Shown here one piece after another: positions 1 through 8,435 of a DNA stretch of 64,000 nucleotides. The DNA is taken from positions 48,670-112,669 of the forward strand of contig NZ_JAUXZE010000085.1 of the NCBI RefSeq assembly GCF_030694085.1, in the 5' to 3' direction. The translations under genes were made by a program, and so were the position numbers. The first letter of the stretch is position 1. Each line of letters begins with the position of its first letter. This DNA is from Tabrizicola sp. GTDB lineage: Bacteria > Pseudomonadota > Alphaproteobacteria > Rhodobacterales > Rhodobacteraceae. The notes under the pieces are model-generated. The model had not been told where the DNA came from and searched no databases. It saw only the letters and a program-made list of their open reading frames with translations.

Positions 1-21
1 GCCCTTCTGGATGCGCTCTGA
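1..21 (+). CDS. 3' end of an upstream gene (partial)
   Basis: The first 21 bases read in frame as ALLDAL followed by TGA. The TGA shares two bases with the ATG of the next gene (TGATG), the usual sign of a translationally coupled upstream gene. Nothing can be said about its product. Confidence 0.35.
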   Translation, partial: ALLDAL

Positions 22-935
22 TGGCCACGTGGAGCCTTGTCGCCACCGTCAAGGCCCCCGAGGAGAAGGTCCTTGCCTTCGCCGCGCATCACCTGTTGCT
101 GGGGGCCGAGCATCTTTGGCTTTTCTTCGACGATCCCACCCAGCCGGTCCCCGAACCACTGGCCCGGCACCCCCGCGTCACCGTGACCCTCTGCGATGAG
201 GACCACTGGCTTCGCACCAGCAAGAAGCGCCCGCCGCAGCATCAGAACCGCCAGACCCAGAACGCGCGCCTGACCTACCGCGAGCTGGTCACCTCGGACT
301 GGATCGTCCACATCGACGTCGACGAGTTTCTGCTGACCCCGCGCCCCATCGCCGCGATCCTGGATGACACCCCCGCAGATACCATCGCCATGCGGCTGGA
401 ACCGTACGAGGCGATGCACGACCCGCTCTTGCCAGACGACATCTACACCGCGCGCGAATTTCGCGGGGCGCTGCGCCACGAACACTGGCCGCGCCGCCGC
501 GCCGCACTTGGCCCCTATCGCAAGATCATCCGGGACGGCATCCTGTCGCACAGCGTCGGCAAGGCGATGTACCGCACTCGCGTCCCCGGCCTTCTGCCGA
601 GGCTGCACGCCGTGATGGTGAACAAGGAAATCGTCTCCCCCGCGAACTGGCAGCCCGAGATCAAGCTTCTGCACTTCCACGCCCAGGACAAGGCCGCCTG
701 GCTGGCCGCCGTGCCCTTTCGCATAAGCAAGGGGGCCTATCAGTTCCGCCCCGAATTGCAGGCCTTCCTCGCCGAGGCAACGCCCGAGGACATCGACCGC
801 TTCTACCGCCGCACCCAGGTCCTGTCGGTCGATGTCCGCGACGACCTTGTGGCCGTGGGTCGCGTGATTCTCGCCGACCTCGGCCTGCGCCCGAAGGTGA
901 AGGCCTTGCGAGACGGGCTGCTCCAGGACCTCTGA
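21..935 (+). CDS. Glycosyltransferase family 2-like protein
   Basis: 304 aa. Resembles the glyco_tranf_2_4 group of bacterial proteins that carry a single GT-A fold and are found in surface polysaccharide loci. A candidate DxD-type sugar-nucleotide/metal motif is visible as HIDVDEF near residue 98, after the typical stretch WIVH. There is no signal peptide or membrane span, so a cytoplasmic enzyme is likely. It is probably coupled to an upstream gene (TGATG at 19-23). The acceptor and sugar cannot be inferred. It converges with the truncated haemoglobin gene, leaving only 2 bases between stop codons, so it is not part of the methylamine operon. Confidence 0.7.
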   Translation: MATWSLVATVKAPEEKVLAFAAHHLLLGAEHLWLFFDDPTQPVPEPLARHPRVTVTLCDEDHWLRTSKKRPPQHQNRQTQNARLTYRELVTSDWIVHIDVDEFLLTPRPIAAILDDTPADTIAMRLEPYEAMHDPLLPDDIYTAREFRGALRHEHWPRRRAALGPYRKIIRDGILSHSVGKAMYRTRVPGLLPRLHAVMVNKEIVSPANWQPEIKLLHFHAQDKAAWLAAVPFRISKGAYQFRPELQAFLAEATPEDIDRFYRRTQVLSVDVRDDLVAVGRVILADLGLRPKVKALRDGLLQDL

Positions 936-937
936 CC

Positions 938-1321
938 CTAGATTGTGTTCACCAGCATCAGCGCGGCGCGGCGGAAGGTCGCCATGATCTCCTCGCGTTC
1001 CTTCTGGGCAACCTCGGTCTCGACCATCGCCCGCTGCATCACCGCCAGCCAATCCTCGGCGTCCTGACGCCGGATCTCCACATGCGCGTGGATCTCGCGC
1101 AGGTTCATGTGGCCGTGCAGTTCGTGGTAATAGCGCCGTCCACCGAAGAAACCGCAAAGGAAGTTGAACTGTTCCGGCCGGACATGGGACAACCCGTGCC
1201 CCTTCTGGTGCATCTCCATGATCCTGCTGCCCTGCGGCAGCGTCTCGATCAGGTCGTAGAAGTGGTTCACCAGCAGATGAACCTGACCTTCGCCACCAAT
1301 CCGGTTGATCATCGGCTCCAT
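938..1321 (-). CDS. Group II truncated haemoglobin
   Basis: 127 aa, the normal length for a 2/2 globin. The pattern HVRPEQFNFLCGFFGG followed by HELHGHMNLREIHAHVEI matches the E-helix and distal-to-F-helix region of group II truncated globins, with the conserved R-P-x-Q-F and a C-terminal histidine-containing HxxxxI stretch that supplies the proximal haem ligand. The ATG lies 4 bases after the tdm stop codon, so it is translated as the second gene of the tdm operon. Family members bind O2 or NO; a role beside TMAO demethylase (oxygen supply to the monooxygenases, NO protection, or aldehyde chemistry) is inference. Confidence 0.85.
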   Translation of the reverse strand: MEPMINRIGGEGQVHLLVNHFYDLIETLPQGSRIMEMHQKGHGLSHVRPEQFNFLCGFFGGRRYYHELHGHMNLREIHAHVEIRRQDAEDWLAVMQRAMVETEVAQKEREEIMATFRRAALMLVNTI

Positions 1322-1325
1322 GGCA

Positions 1326-3695
1326 TCAGCTCTGCGGTCGGGTCTTCTTGGGGTCGTAGTGCGACAGGGGCACGATCACCGCTGGCAGCCGTTTCTGCTG
1401 GCCGTCCAGCTTGCCCACCTCAAGCGCCGTGCCCACCTCGGCATGCGCCACATCCACCCGCGCCAGCGCGATGTTCTTGCCCAAGGTGGGCGAGCGGACC
1501 GAAGAGGTCACCTCCCCCACCTGCGCGCGGCCCACATGCAGGCAATCGCCATGCCCCACATCGACATTGGCGTCGATTTCCAGCCCGACGAACTTGCGCG
1601 ACGGATGCTCTTTCCGCCGGATCAGAGCCTCACGCCCGATGAAATCATCCGTCTTCGACTTCAAGGGCACGGTAAAGCCGATCCCGGCCTCGAACGGGTC
1701 GGTCTGGTCACTGAAATCATAGCCCGCGAAGATCAGCCCCGCTTCGATCCGCACCATGTCCAGCGCCTGCAACCCCATCGGCCGCAGGCCCAGATCCTCA
1801 CCATTGGCCCAGACCGCATCATAGACCGCGCTGCCGTCCTTGGGGTGGCAGAAGATCTCGAACCCCAGTTCCCCGGTATAGCCGGTCCGTGACACCACCA
1901 CCGGCGCGCCCGACAGCCCGCCCAACCGGCCCACGGTAAAGCGGAACCACCCCAGTTCCTCAATCGTCGGCTGGTGCGGCGCGGTCCAGATCATCCGCTT
2001 GATGATCTCGCGGCTGTTCGGGCCTTGAACAGCAAGGTTGTGCAACTGGTCGGTCGAGGACCGCACCATCGCCTGCAAGCCCAGCTTTTCCGCCTGCTCG
2101 CGGATCCACACGCCGCCATAATCGTCACCGCCGATCCAGCGGAACTGGTCGCGGCCCAGCCGGAACGCCGTGCCGTCGTCGATCATACCGCCGTGGTCAT
2201 AGCACATGGCGGAATAGACCACCTGACCCTGGCTCAGCTTCTTCATGTCGCGCGTAAGCACCCAGTTCATCAGGGCTTCCGCATCCGGCCCGGTCACCTC
2301 GAACTTGCGCAAGGGCGACAGGTCCAGCACCACAGCCGCCTGACGGCAGGCCCAGTATTCCTCCAGCGCGCCGTTCTGCGAATAGGCCTGCGCCAGCCAG
2401 TAGCCTTTGTATTCCACCACATTGCGGGTCTTCTGGCTGATCCGGTCGTGGAAGGCGGTTTCCTTGGTCATCTTCGGCTCCGAAGCGGGCGTGGGGCGAT
2501 AGGCGATGGAACGGGAGAACTTCTCCGCGCCCGAATAGGTGCGGACGTGGATATCGCTGAGATACCAGCCATTCGCGGGCGAGGTGTCGTCGGGACAGGC
2601 CGAATTGACGCAGACGATATCGGTCAGCGCCCGGAACAGCACATAGTCGCCCGGCCGCGACCAGGGTTCGTCGCTGATCAGAACCCCATGTGAATCGATG
2701 TTCGTATTGAAGAACAGGTTCACCGCCATCCAGCCCGGGCGCGGGTCGACCCCATGCTGCGCCAGCGCCTTGTTGAAGTTGTCCGAGCAGTTCACATGCC
2801 CCGGATAGCCGATATCGTCGTAGTATTTCGACGCGCAGGCCATCGCGAAGGCATCATGCCGCCCTACGGTATCCTGCACCACCTCGACCAATGGCACCCA
2901 GTCCTGGTCGAAGTATTTCGAATGGAGGCCGGGCATCGAATAGGCGTGCCCCATCAGCGTCCGGCTGGTCGTCACGTCCAGCGCGTGCTGCAAACCCTTG
3001 TCCAGCTTGCGCGCGTCGAAGCACTGGAAATCGGTGCATTGCCGACCATCGACGTCAAGGATCTGGATATAGTCGCCAGCCTTTACGAAATAGCTCTCCG
3101 CCGTCGCCGACTTGACCCGCAGGTCAAGGATCGGATCAGCCAGCGGATCCGGCAAGTCATAATTTCCGACCATCCGCGGCTTCGCCCGCTGCACCAGCAG
3201 CGTCACCTGCGTCGCCGTATCCTGCGCCTCGGGCGCCATCGGCAGACCCGGCGCGCAGACGACCAGCCAACCCTCGTCCAGAGCCACCAGCTCGGCCCGC
3301 GTTCCCGCCGGGGTCTCGGCACCGAACAACCGTAGCGCGGACGGCTTCGTCAGGTCGATGCGACGTACGTCCAGCCCCTTGCGCAGCCGCCTCAGACTTT
3401 CGTCACCCTGGGCCAACATCGCCTTCAGCCCCTCGGCCAAGGAGTTCGACGCCTGCCCCAGGATCGCCGCATCGATGCGCCCGTCCTTCGCTGCAGCAAC
3501 CAGTTCCACCGGCTGACCGCCCTCGTCGTTCACCAGGGTCAGCCGATCGCCCGCCATCAACTGCAACAGGACCGCGCCACCACCGGGCACCACGTGTCGC
3601 TCTTGCCCATGATGACGCGAGAACCCTTGCGGTGTCAGAATCCTCGACGGTCGCGGTGGTCCCGGAGGAACCGAAGGATAAATCAGGTCAAGCAT
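1326..3695 (-). CDS. tdm: Trimethylamine N-oxide demethylase (aldolase)
   Basis: 789 aa from the chosen ATG. Residues about 190-405 form a DUF1989 domain (GDYIQILDVDGRQCTDF, then a Cys/His-rich part with CPDD and SDIHVRTYSGAE). Residues about 415-789 are a GcvT-type folate-binding domain. This DUF1989-GcvT fusion is the signature of Tdm, which splits TMAO into dimethylamine and formaldehyde, the GcvT part capturing the C1 unit on tetrahydrofolate. The open frame extends 45 codons further, but homology starts at MLDLIYP and a purine-rich GGGGGG precedes that ATG, so 3695 is used. It is followed by the truncated globin gene and preceded by a good promoter (3766-3794). Confidence 0.93.
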   Translation of the reverse strand: MLDLIYPSVPPGPPRPSRILTPQGFSRHHGQERHVVPGGGAVLLQLMAGDRLTLVNDEGGQPVELVAAAKDGRIDAAILGQASNSLAEGLKAMLAQGDESLRRLRKGLDVRRIDLTKPSALRLFGAETPAGTRAELVALDEGWLVVCAPGLPMAPEAQDTATQVTLLVQRAKPRMVGNYDLPDPLADPILDLRVKSATAESYFVKAGDYIQILDVDGRQCTDFQCFDARKLDKGLQHALDVTTSRTLMGHAYSMPGLHSKYFDQDWVPLVEVVQDTVGRHDAFAMACASKYYDDIGYPGHVNCSDNFNKALAQHGVDPRPGWMAVNLFFNTNIDSHGVLISDEPWSRPGDYVLFRALTDIVCVNSACPDDTSPANGWYLSDIHVRTYSGAEKFSRSIAYRPTPASEPKMTKETAFHDRISQKTRNVVEYKGYWLAQAYSQNGALEEYWACRQAAVVLDLSPLRKFEVTGPDAEALMNWVLTRDMKKLSQGQVVYSAMCYDHGGMIDDGTAFRLGRDQFRWIGGDDYGGVWIREQAEKLGLQAMVRSSTDQLHNLAVQGPNSREIIKRMIWTAPHQPTIEELGWFRFTVGRLGGLSGAPVVVSRTGYTGELGFEIFCHPKDGSAVYDAVWANGEDLGLRPMGLQALDMVRIEAGLIFAGYDFSDQTDPFEAGIGFTVPLKSKTDDFIGREALIRRKEHPSRKFVGLEIDANVDVGHGDCLHVGRAQVGEVTSSVRSPTLGKNIALARVDVAHAEVGTALEVGKLDGQQKRLPAVIVPLSHYDPKKTRPQS

Positions 3696-3765
3696 GACGC
3701 CCCCCGCAGCGATTCGGCTGTTGCTGCCGCACCAGTTTAATGAGGATAAAACTTGTTCATCCACA

Positions 3766-3794
3766 AGAATAGCGACAGGGTAAGCCTGACACAA
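3766..3794 (-). promoter_or_regulatory. Predicted sigma-70 promoter of tdm
   Basis: Read on the minus strand: TTGTGT, a 17-nt spacer, then TATTCT. It lies about 70-100 bases upstream of the tdm ATG in the divergent tdm/EamA intergenic region. Spacing is ideal, but the -35 matches consensus at only the first three bases. Confidence 0.35.
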
Positions 3795-3820
3795 GCTTGG
3801 GGTTAGGGAAAAGCGCGGAA

Positions 3821-4681
3821 ATGCTGGCATTAAGCTTCGGACTCTGTGCCGCGCTCCTTTGGGCGGTGCACGATCTTCTGGCGCGGAAACTCAGCCAGGG
3901 CGCGGCACTTCTGCCGATCCTGCTTTTGGTGCTGGCGTCCGGGACAGTCGGCCTGCTGCCTGTCGCCCTGCTGACGGGCGGTTGGCAGGCGATGACCGGC
4001 GCCGCTTGGGCGGTGGCCGCTCTGTCCGGCCTTGCCTTCGCGGTGGCGATCGGCGGGCTTTACAGGGCATTCAGCCTGGCGCCGGTCCGCCTCGTGTCGC
4101 CCGTCGTCGGGGCCTATCCGCTTTTGATCCTGCTCATCGCCGTGGCCCAGGGCCGCCCCGTGTCGGGCGCAGACTGGCTCGCTGTCCTGGCCATCGTCAT
4201 CGGGATCACCATCGTTGCCGTCGCCGCACGGGACGATGCACCGGACGGCTACGCCTCCAGTCCCGGCGTGGCGATGGGCTGGGCGGCAATTTCTGCCGCT
4301 GGCTTCGCCACCACCTTCGCGCTGGCGCAAGAGGCAACGCGGCTGGGGTCCGAGCTTCCGGTGATGCTGGCCGGACGGGGTGTCGCCCTGCTTGCCATCC
4401 TGGGCATGATGCTGTGGCACCGGGGCTCGCTTGCACCGCAGCGGGGACATTTCGGCGTGCTGGGTCTGATGGGCCTTCTGGACGCGCTGGCGCTGGGTCT
4501 CGTCACGGCTTCAGGTGGCCTGCCTCGGGCGGAATACGCGTCGGTCGCCTCATCGCTGTTCGGGGTCCTGACGGTTCTGCTTGCCGCCTGGTTCCTCAAG
4601 GAAAGGGTGCGACCCGTGCAATGGTCCGGCATCGCCTGCGTCTTCGGAGGCATCGCCGTGCTTGGACTGCTGGGGGCATGA
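3821..4681 (+). CDS. EamA/DMT-family transporter
   Basis: 286 aa, about ten hydrophobic segments in two EamA repeats, the usual 10-TM drug/metabolite transporter layout. The start MLALSFGLCAALLWAVHDLLARKL gives the typical first helix with a W-rich cytoplasmic end; an in-frame codon 24 bases upstream is possible but has no better ribosome site. Divergent from tdm with 125 bases between them. Family members export metabolites and amines; the substrate here is unknown, although the position invites a link with methylamine metabolism. Confidence 0.8.
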   Translation: MLALSFGLCAALLWAVHDLLARKLSQGAALLPILLLVLASGTVGLLPVALLTGGWQAMTGAAWAVAALSGLAFAVAIGGLYRAFSLAPVRLVSPVVGAYPLLILLIAVAQGRPVSGADWLAVLAIVIGITIVAVAARDDAPDGYASSPGVAMGWAAISAAGFATTFALAQEATRLGSELPVMLAGRGVALLAILGMMLWHRGSLAPQRGHFGVLGLMGLLDALALGLVTASGGLPRAEYASVASSLFGVLTVLLAAWFLKERVRPVQWSGIACVFGGIAVLGLLGA

Positions 4682-4718
4682 GTAGGGTGGGCGGTATCGC
4701 CCACCTTACGCTTGCGTT

Positions 4719-5723
4719 CTATTCCGCCGCCTCCACCCGGACCGGAGCGCGGCGCATGGTCTGGGTCAACCGCCGTTCATGGCGGGGCGAGACGCCGAAG
4801 AACTCGGTATAGTGCCGGATCATCGGGCTTGAGGTCATGTAGCCGACCGACGCCGCGATCTCGCGCAGGCTGTCGTTGGAATACAGCACCCGCTGCCGCG
4901 CCTTCATCAGCCGCAGGTGGTGGTAATAGCGCAAGGGGCTCTGCCCGGTCTCGCGCTTGAACATCCGTTCGAAATGGCGGCCCGACAGGCCCACCGCCGC
5001 CGCCACGTCGGGGATGCGCAGGGGGTCCTCGACATGGGTCTCGAACAGTCGGATCGCATCGCGGATCGTCGCTGGAAGGTTGTCGGTCGTGCCACCTGCC
5101 CGCGCTACGGGAACCTTCTGCGACGCATCGGCATCGCGGACGAAGGGATGCTGGAACCAGCACGCCACTTCGGTCATGCAATCGCGCCCCAGACGTTCCT
5201 CGATCAGCCGCAGCATCAGATCGAACACCGCCCCGGCGCCCGAGGCCGTGATCCGCCGCCCCTCGCGCAGGATGGTCACCTCCCGCGCTTCGATCCCCGG
5301 AAAATCGGCCTTGAACGCCGCCTCATAGCACCAGTGGACCGAGCAAGGTTTTCCCTCCATCAGCCCCGCCCGCGCCAGCGGGAAGATCCCGCCCGAGAAC
5401 GCCCCCAGCGTCACCCCTGTCCGGTCCAGCCAGCGCAGTTTCGCCGGGCTTCGGCGCGGATCGGCGAACTCGGCCGTGGGAGGCGAGATCAGGTACAGAT
5501 GGTCGACCGCCTCCAGGTCCTGCAGTGTCACGTCGGGATCGAACCCGATCTCGGCCGACGAGCGCACTGGCGTGGGCGCTTCGGCCACCAGTTTCCAGAC
5601 GAACTCCTGCCGTCCGGTGATCTCGTTTGCTGCGCGCAGGGGTTCGATCGCCGAGGTGAGGCAGGCCATCGGAAAGCCGGGGAACAGCTGGAACCCCAGC
5701 CGGAGGGGACCGCGCTCAGTCAT
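4719..5723 (-). CDS. GlxA-family AraC-type transcriptional regulator
   Basis: 334 aa. N-terminal half is a DJ-1/PfpI (class I glutamine amidotransferase-like) sensor (LRLGFQLFPGFPMACLTSAIEPLRAANEI, later GAFSGGIFPLARAGLMEG), the C-terminal 100 aa an AraC double helix-turn-helix (SGRHFERMFKRETGQSP, ASVGYMTSSPMIRHYTEFFGVSP). GlxA-type regulators of this architecture control carnitine, choline, glycine betaine and amine catabolism. The chosen ATG (5721-5723) overlaps the dmmC stop by 8 bases, so it is translated from the dmm messenger and is a strong candidate for the dmm/tdm activator. Confidence 0.88.
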   Translation of the reverse strand: MTERGPLRLGFQLFPGFPMACLTSAIEPLRAANEITGRQEFVWKLVAEAPTPVRSSAEIGFDPDVTLQDLEAVDHLYLISPPTAEFADPRRSPAKLRWLDRTGVTLGAFSGGIFPLARAGLMEGKPCSVHWCYEAAFKADFPGIEAREVTILREGRRITASGAGAVFDLMLRLIEERLGRDCMTEVACWFQHPFVRDADASQKVPVARAGGTTDNLPATIRDAIRLFETHVEDPLRIPDVAAAVGLSGRHFERMFKRETGQSPLRYYHHLRLMKARQRVLYSNDSLREIAASVGYMTSSPMIRHYTEFFGVSPRHERRLTQTMRRAPVRVEAAE

Positions 5724-6786
5724 CGGGCCACCACCCGGGCGAGGTCGGCGCCCCGTCATCGTATTTCGACAACCACTCCACCATGGCGGGGCGGTTGCGG
5801 ATGAACCCCTTGTAGGTCGCCAGTTCCTCCGGCAGGTCGCGGATCACCCGGTGCAGGCGGCGCGCCCATTTCGGGACGGTGACGATCTGGTCGAAGCTGC
5901 ACAGGTAGCAGCGGATGTCGAAGGCGATCGCGTTCGACCGGGGAAGTCGATACAGGGTCTGCAACTCGACGCGCAAGTGCTGCTTCTGGCCCAGGTTTTC
6001 GGGCGTGATCGTCGCCTTCATCGGGCCCCATTTGGGGTAAGTCTCGGGCGCGGTGTCCAGCAGCGGGTTGACCGTCATCGTCCAGTTGAACCGCCGGACC
6101 GGCGCGCCATGCTGCAACTTCAGCAGGAATTTCAGCGCCCGGTCGAAGACCCCCTTCTCATGCGCCAGCGGGACCGGAGCATGCCATTCGTGGAAGTTCA
6201 TGCCCACGTCAAAGTCTACCGACCAGTCGGCCTGGGAAGTCGCGATGCCTGCGTCCATCCACAAGGTCCCGTCGCGTTCGTCCTGCAGCGTCCAGTCGCC
6301 TTGCGTCTGTCGCATGATGTATTCGAACGGCGGATACGGCAGCGTCGATTCGTCCAGGAATGTGAACGACTGTTCGATACCCAACGGCCGGTTCACCCAG
6401 TGCCAGCGATTGCCATCCTTGGTCAGGGAAAACCACTGCGGATAGTCCCGGGCCTTGGCCTCCATGATCAATTCCAGCACGTCCCATCCGGCCAAGGTCA
6501 TGTGCGGCAAAGATTGGCAACGCAGCGGGTCCTCGGCCAGGACCTTGGCGCGGTCGATCATCTCGGCGATGTAGTGTTCGTCGACATCGAAGACGTGCTC
6601 GAAGGCCGTCCCCGGACGTCCCGGAACATGCGGCTCCATGTTGACCGAATACATATAGTCGTCGCGGTCGAAGGGAAACGGGAACCGCCGTGGATTGCTG
6701 TTGGTGTAGGTGAAGGTCTCACGGAAGGTCTCGTCCCGGAAGAACCCACCGAAATCGTCGGGCGCAAACTTGAAATCAAGGCTCAT
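5716..6786 (-). CDS. dmmC: Dimethylamine monooxygenase haem subunit (DUF3445)
   Basis: 356 aa. The whole protein matches the DUF3445, haem-dependent oxidative N-demethylase family: an N-terminal PFPFDRDDYMYSVNMEPHVPG segment and a long conserved core including WMDAGIATSQADWSVDFDVGMNFHEWHAPVP. Within dmmDABC this subunit is the catalytic component that oxidises dimethylamine to methylamine and formaldehyde, receiving electrons through the DmmA/DmmB chain. It follows dmmB by 9 bases and overlaps the GlxA regulator. Subunit letters follow the published dmmDABC gene order and could be assigned differently in other annotations. Confidence 0.88.
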   Translation of the reverse strand: MSLDFKFAPDDFGGFFRDETFRETFTYTNSNPRRFPFPFDRDDYMYSVNMEPHVPGRPGTAFEHVFDVDEHYIAEMIDRAKVLAEDPLRCQSLPHMTLAGWDVLELIMEAKARDYPQWFSLTKDGNRWHWVNRPLGIEQSFTFLDESTLPYPPFEYIMRQTQGDWTLQDERDGTLWMDAGIATSQADWSVDFDVGMNFHEWHAPVPLAHEKGVFDRALKFLLKLQHGAPVRRFNWTMTVNPLLDTAPETYPKWGPMKATITPENLGQKQHLRVELQTLYRLPRSNAIAFDIRCYLCSFDQIVTVPKWARRLHRVIRDLPEELATYKGFIRNRPAMVEWLSKYDDGAPTSPGWWPDD

Positions 6787-6795
6787 CGTCGTCTC

Positions 6796-7758
6796 CTATC
6801 GGTCGATGACGAGGGTCTTGCCCTCGAAGCGGCTCACGCAGGGCATGATCTTCTGGTTGGAAGCCTGCTCTTCCGGCGACAACCAGTGGTCGCGGTGCAG
6901 GATTGTGCCTTCGCATTTGTGAACGGACGTTTCACATTGCCCGCAGGCCCCGCCACGGCAAAGATAGGGCGCATCGACCCCGGCGGCCTCCATCGCCTCC
7001 AGCAGACTTTGCGTGGTGCCCACGGTGATGGTCTTGCCGCTGGCCGCCAGTTCCACCTGGAAAGGCAGGCCGGTGCCGGGGGCCAGGAATTCTTCGTGGT
7101 GCAATGCCTGCTTCGGCCAGCCCATGCCTTCGGCGGTCGACAACACCCAGTTGATCATGCCCTTCGGCCCGCAGACATACAGGTGCGTGCCAATCGGCTG
7201 ATTTTCCAGGACCTTCTTCAGATCGATCATCTGCTTCTGGTCGTCGAAGTAGCAATGCACCCTGTCAGGATGCGCCGCCGTCAGCCGGTCCATGTAGGCA
7301 CCAAGCGGCCTTGACCGGGCCGAATAGTGCAGCTCGAACTTGCCGCCGAAATGGGTGATCTGGGCGATCTGGGCCAGGAACGGCGTGATGCCGATCCCCC
7401 CTGCGATCATCAGGTGCTTCTTCGCCCGGTTGTCCAACGGGAACAGGTTCACCGGGTACGAGAGCGTCATCTCCATCCCCGGCACCACGTGCCGATGCAT
7501 GTAAAGCGACCCGCCCCGCCCGACATCGTCACGCCGGACGCTGATCTCGTAGCCTGTCCGATCCTCGGGGTCGGACATAAGTGAATAAGGGTTCAGCCTT
7601 CGCGTGCCGTGATCGTCCATCTCGACCACCGTATGCGCGCCGCCGGAAAAGGCAGGCAGGTCAGACCCGTCGCGGCTGACAAAGCGGAACCGCTTGATCA
7701 GGTTGTTGACCTCGACCACCTCGGCCACTCGAACCTGAAGTTTCGCACCCCCGCTCAT
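6796..7758 (-). CDS. dmmB: Dimethylamine monooxygenase reductase subunit
   Basis: 320 aa. A phthalate-dioxygenase-reductase type chain: an N-terminal FAD/FMN-binding beta barrel (RLNPYSLMSDPEDR), an NAD(P)-binding middle (MIAGGIGITPFLAQI, VCGPKGMINWV), and a C-terminal plant-type [2Fe-2S] ferredoxin domain with ligands in CRGGACGQC and the later MPC. It would feed NAD(P)H electrons to the haem subunit. The open frame runs 59 codons further upstream, but MSGGAKLQVRV is the natural start and its ATG overlaps the dmmA stop codon (ATGA at 7755-7758). Confidence 0.9.
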   Translation of the reverse strand: MSGGAKLQVRVAEVVEVNNLIKRFRFVSRDGSDLPAFSGGAHTVVEMDDHGTRRLNPYSLMSDPEDRTGYEISVRRDDVGRGGSLYMHRHVVPGMEMTLSYPVNLFPLDNRAKKHLMIAGGIGITPFLAQIAQITHFGGKFELHYSARSRPLGAYMDRLTAAHPDRVHCYFDDQKQMIDLKKVLENQPIGTHLYVCGPKGMINWVLSTAEGMGWPKQALHHEEFLAPGTGLPFQVELAASGKTITVGTTQSLLEAMEAAGVDAPYLCRGGACGQCETSVHKCEGTILHRDHWLSPEEQASNQKIMPCVSRFEGKTLVIDR

Positions 7759-8381
7759 TTGAACCTCACCACGCTTTCCGGGACCAGCCCGGGGTCTTCG
7801 GCGTCGATGTTCACGCCCTGGAAGGCGGCCATCCGACGCGAATAATGATCGCGGACGAACAGGCTCAGCCCGCAATGGCTGCACTTGAACGGGTCCGTCG
7901 CCACGTTCTCGGTGATCCCCTTGCAGTGCACGCATTGCACCCGCCGCAGGGTCGATCCGCGCTGTTCCTTCTGGATCGAGGCGAAGGGAAAGCCGGTGTT
8001 CATGATTTCGCGCTCTGCCTGACCGATCAGGCTTTCGGTGCCCGCAAGGTAGAACTGAGTTCCCATATGGGCGTCCGACAGCACCCGTACAAGCCTTGGC
8101 ATCAGCGCCGGGATGGTCGGCGCGCGGAAAAACTGTGCCGCGCCCAAGGCTTCCAGCTTCGCCGATCCGTCGGTCCCCGTCGGACCGGGACAGTACATCA
8201 CGTGGATGGCCGAAAGCATTTCCGAACGGTTGTTCGCTTTGACCAGCATGTCGGCCACAGCATCCGCACCGGCATCGTCAGCGACGATCACATGCAGCTT
8301 TCCCGCACGCGGTTCCAGCGGCGCATAGACCGGGCGCGACTTGATCGAAGGGGCGTCGATGGGGGTCAGGTCAGTCTTCAA
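7755..8381 (-). CDS. dmmA: Dimethylamine monooxygenase subunit DmmA
   Basis: 208 aa. The first 145 residues form an alpha/beta domain without familiar motifs; residues about 148-182 form a rubredoxin-like zinc ribbon with two CxxC knuckles (CVHC and CSHC). This matches the DmmA family, an accessory or electron-transfer subunit needed for dimethylamine oxidation. The first codon is TTG, with AGGA ten bases before it; no ATG exists near the N terminus, so the TTG start is accepted. The stop overlaps the dmmB start. Confidence 0.85.
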   Translation of the reverse strand: MKTDLTPIDAPSIKSRPVYAPLEPRAGKLHVIVADDAGADAVADMLVKANNRSEMLSAIHVMYCPGPTGTDGSAKLEALGAAQFFRAPTIPALMPRLVRVLSDAHMGTQFYLAGTESLIGQAEREIMNTGFPFASIQKEQRGSTLRRVQCVHCKGITENVATDPFKCSHCGLSLFVRDHYSRRMAAFQGVNIDAEDPGLVPESVVRFK

Positions 8382-8435
8382 AGGTCCGATTCCTAGAAGT
8401 GGGGACCCGCTTTGGCAGCGGGTCCCGAACGCGGT

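Noticed and set aside
5476..7314. 612-codon open frame antisense to dmmC and dmmB
   Set aside because: Both minus-strand genes have clear family motifs; the antisense translation has none.
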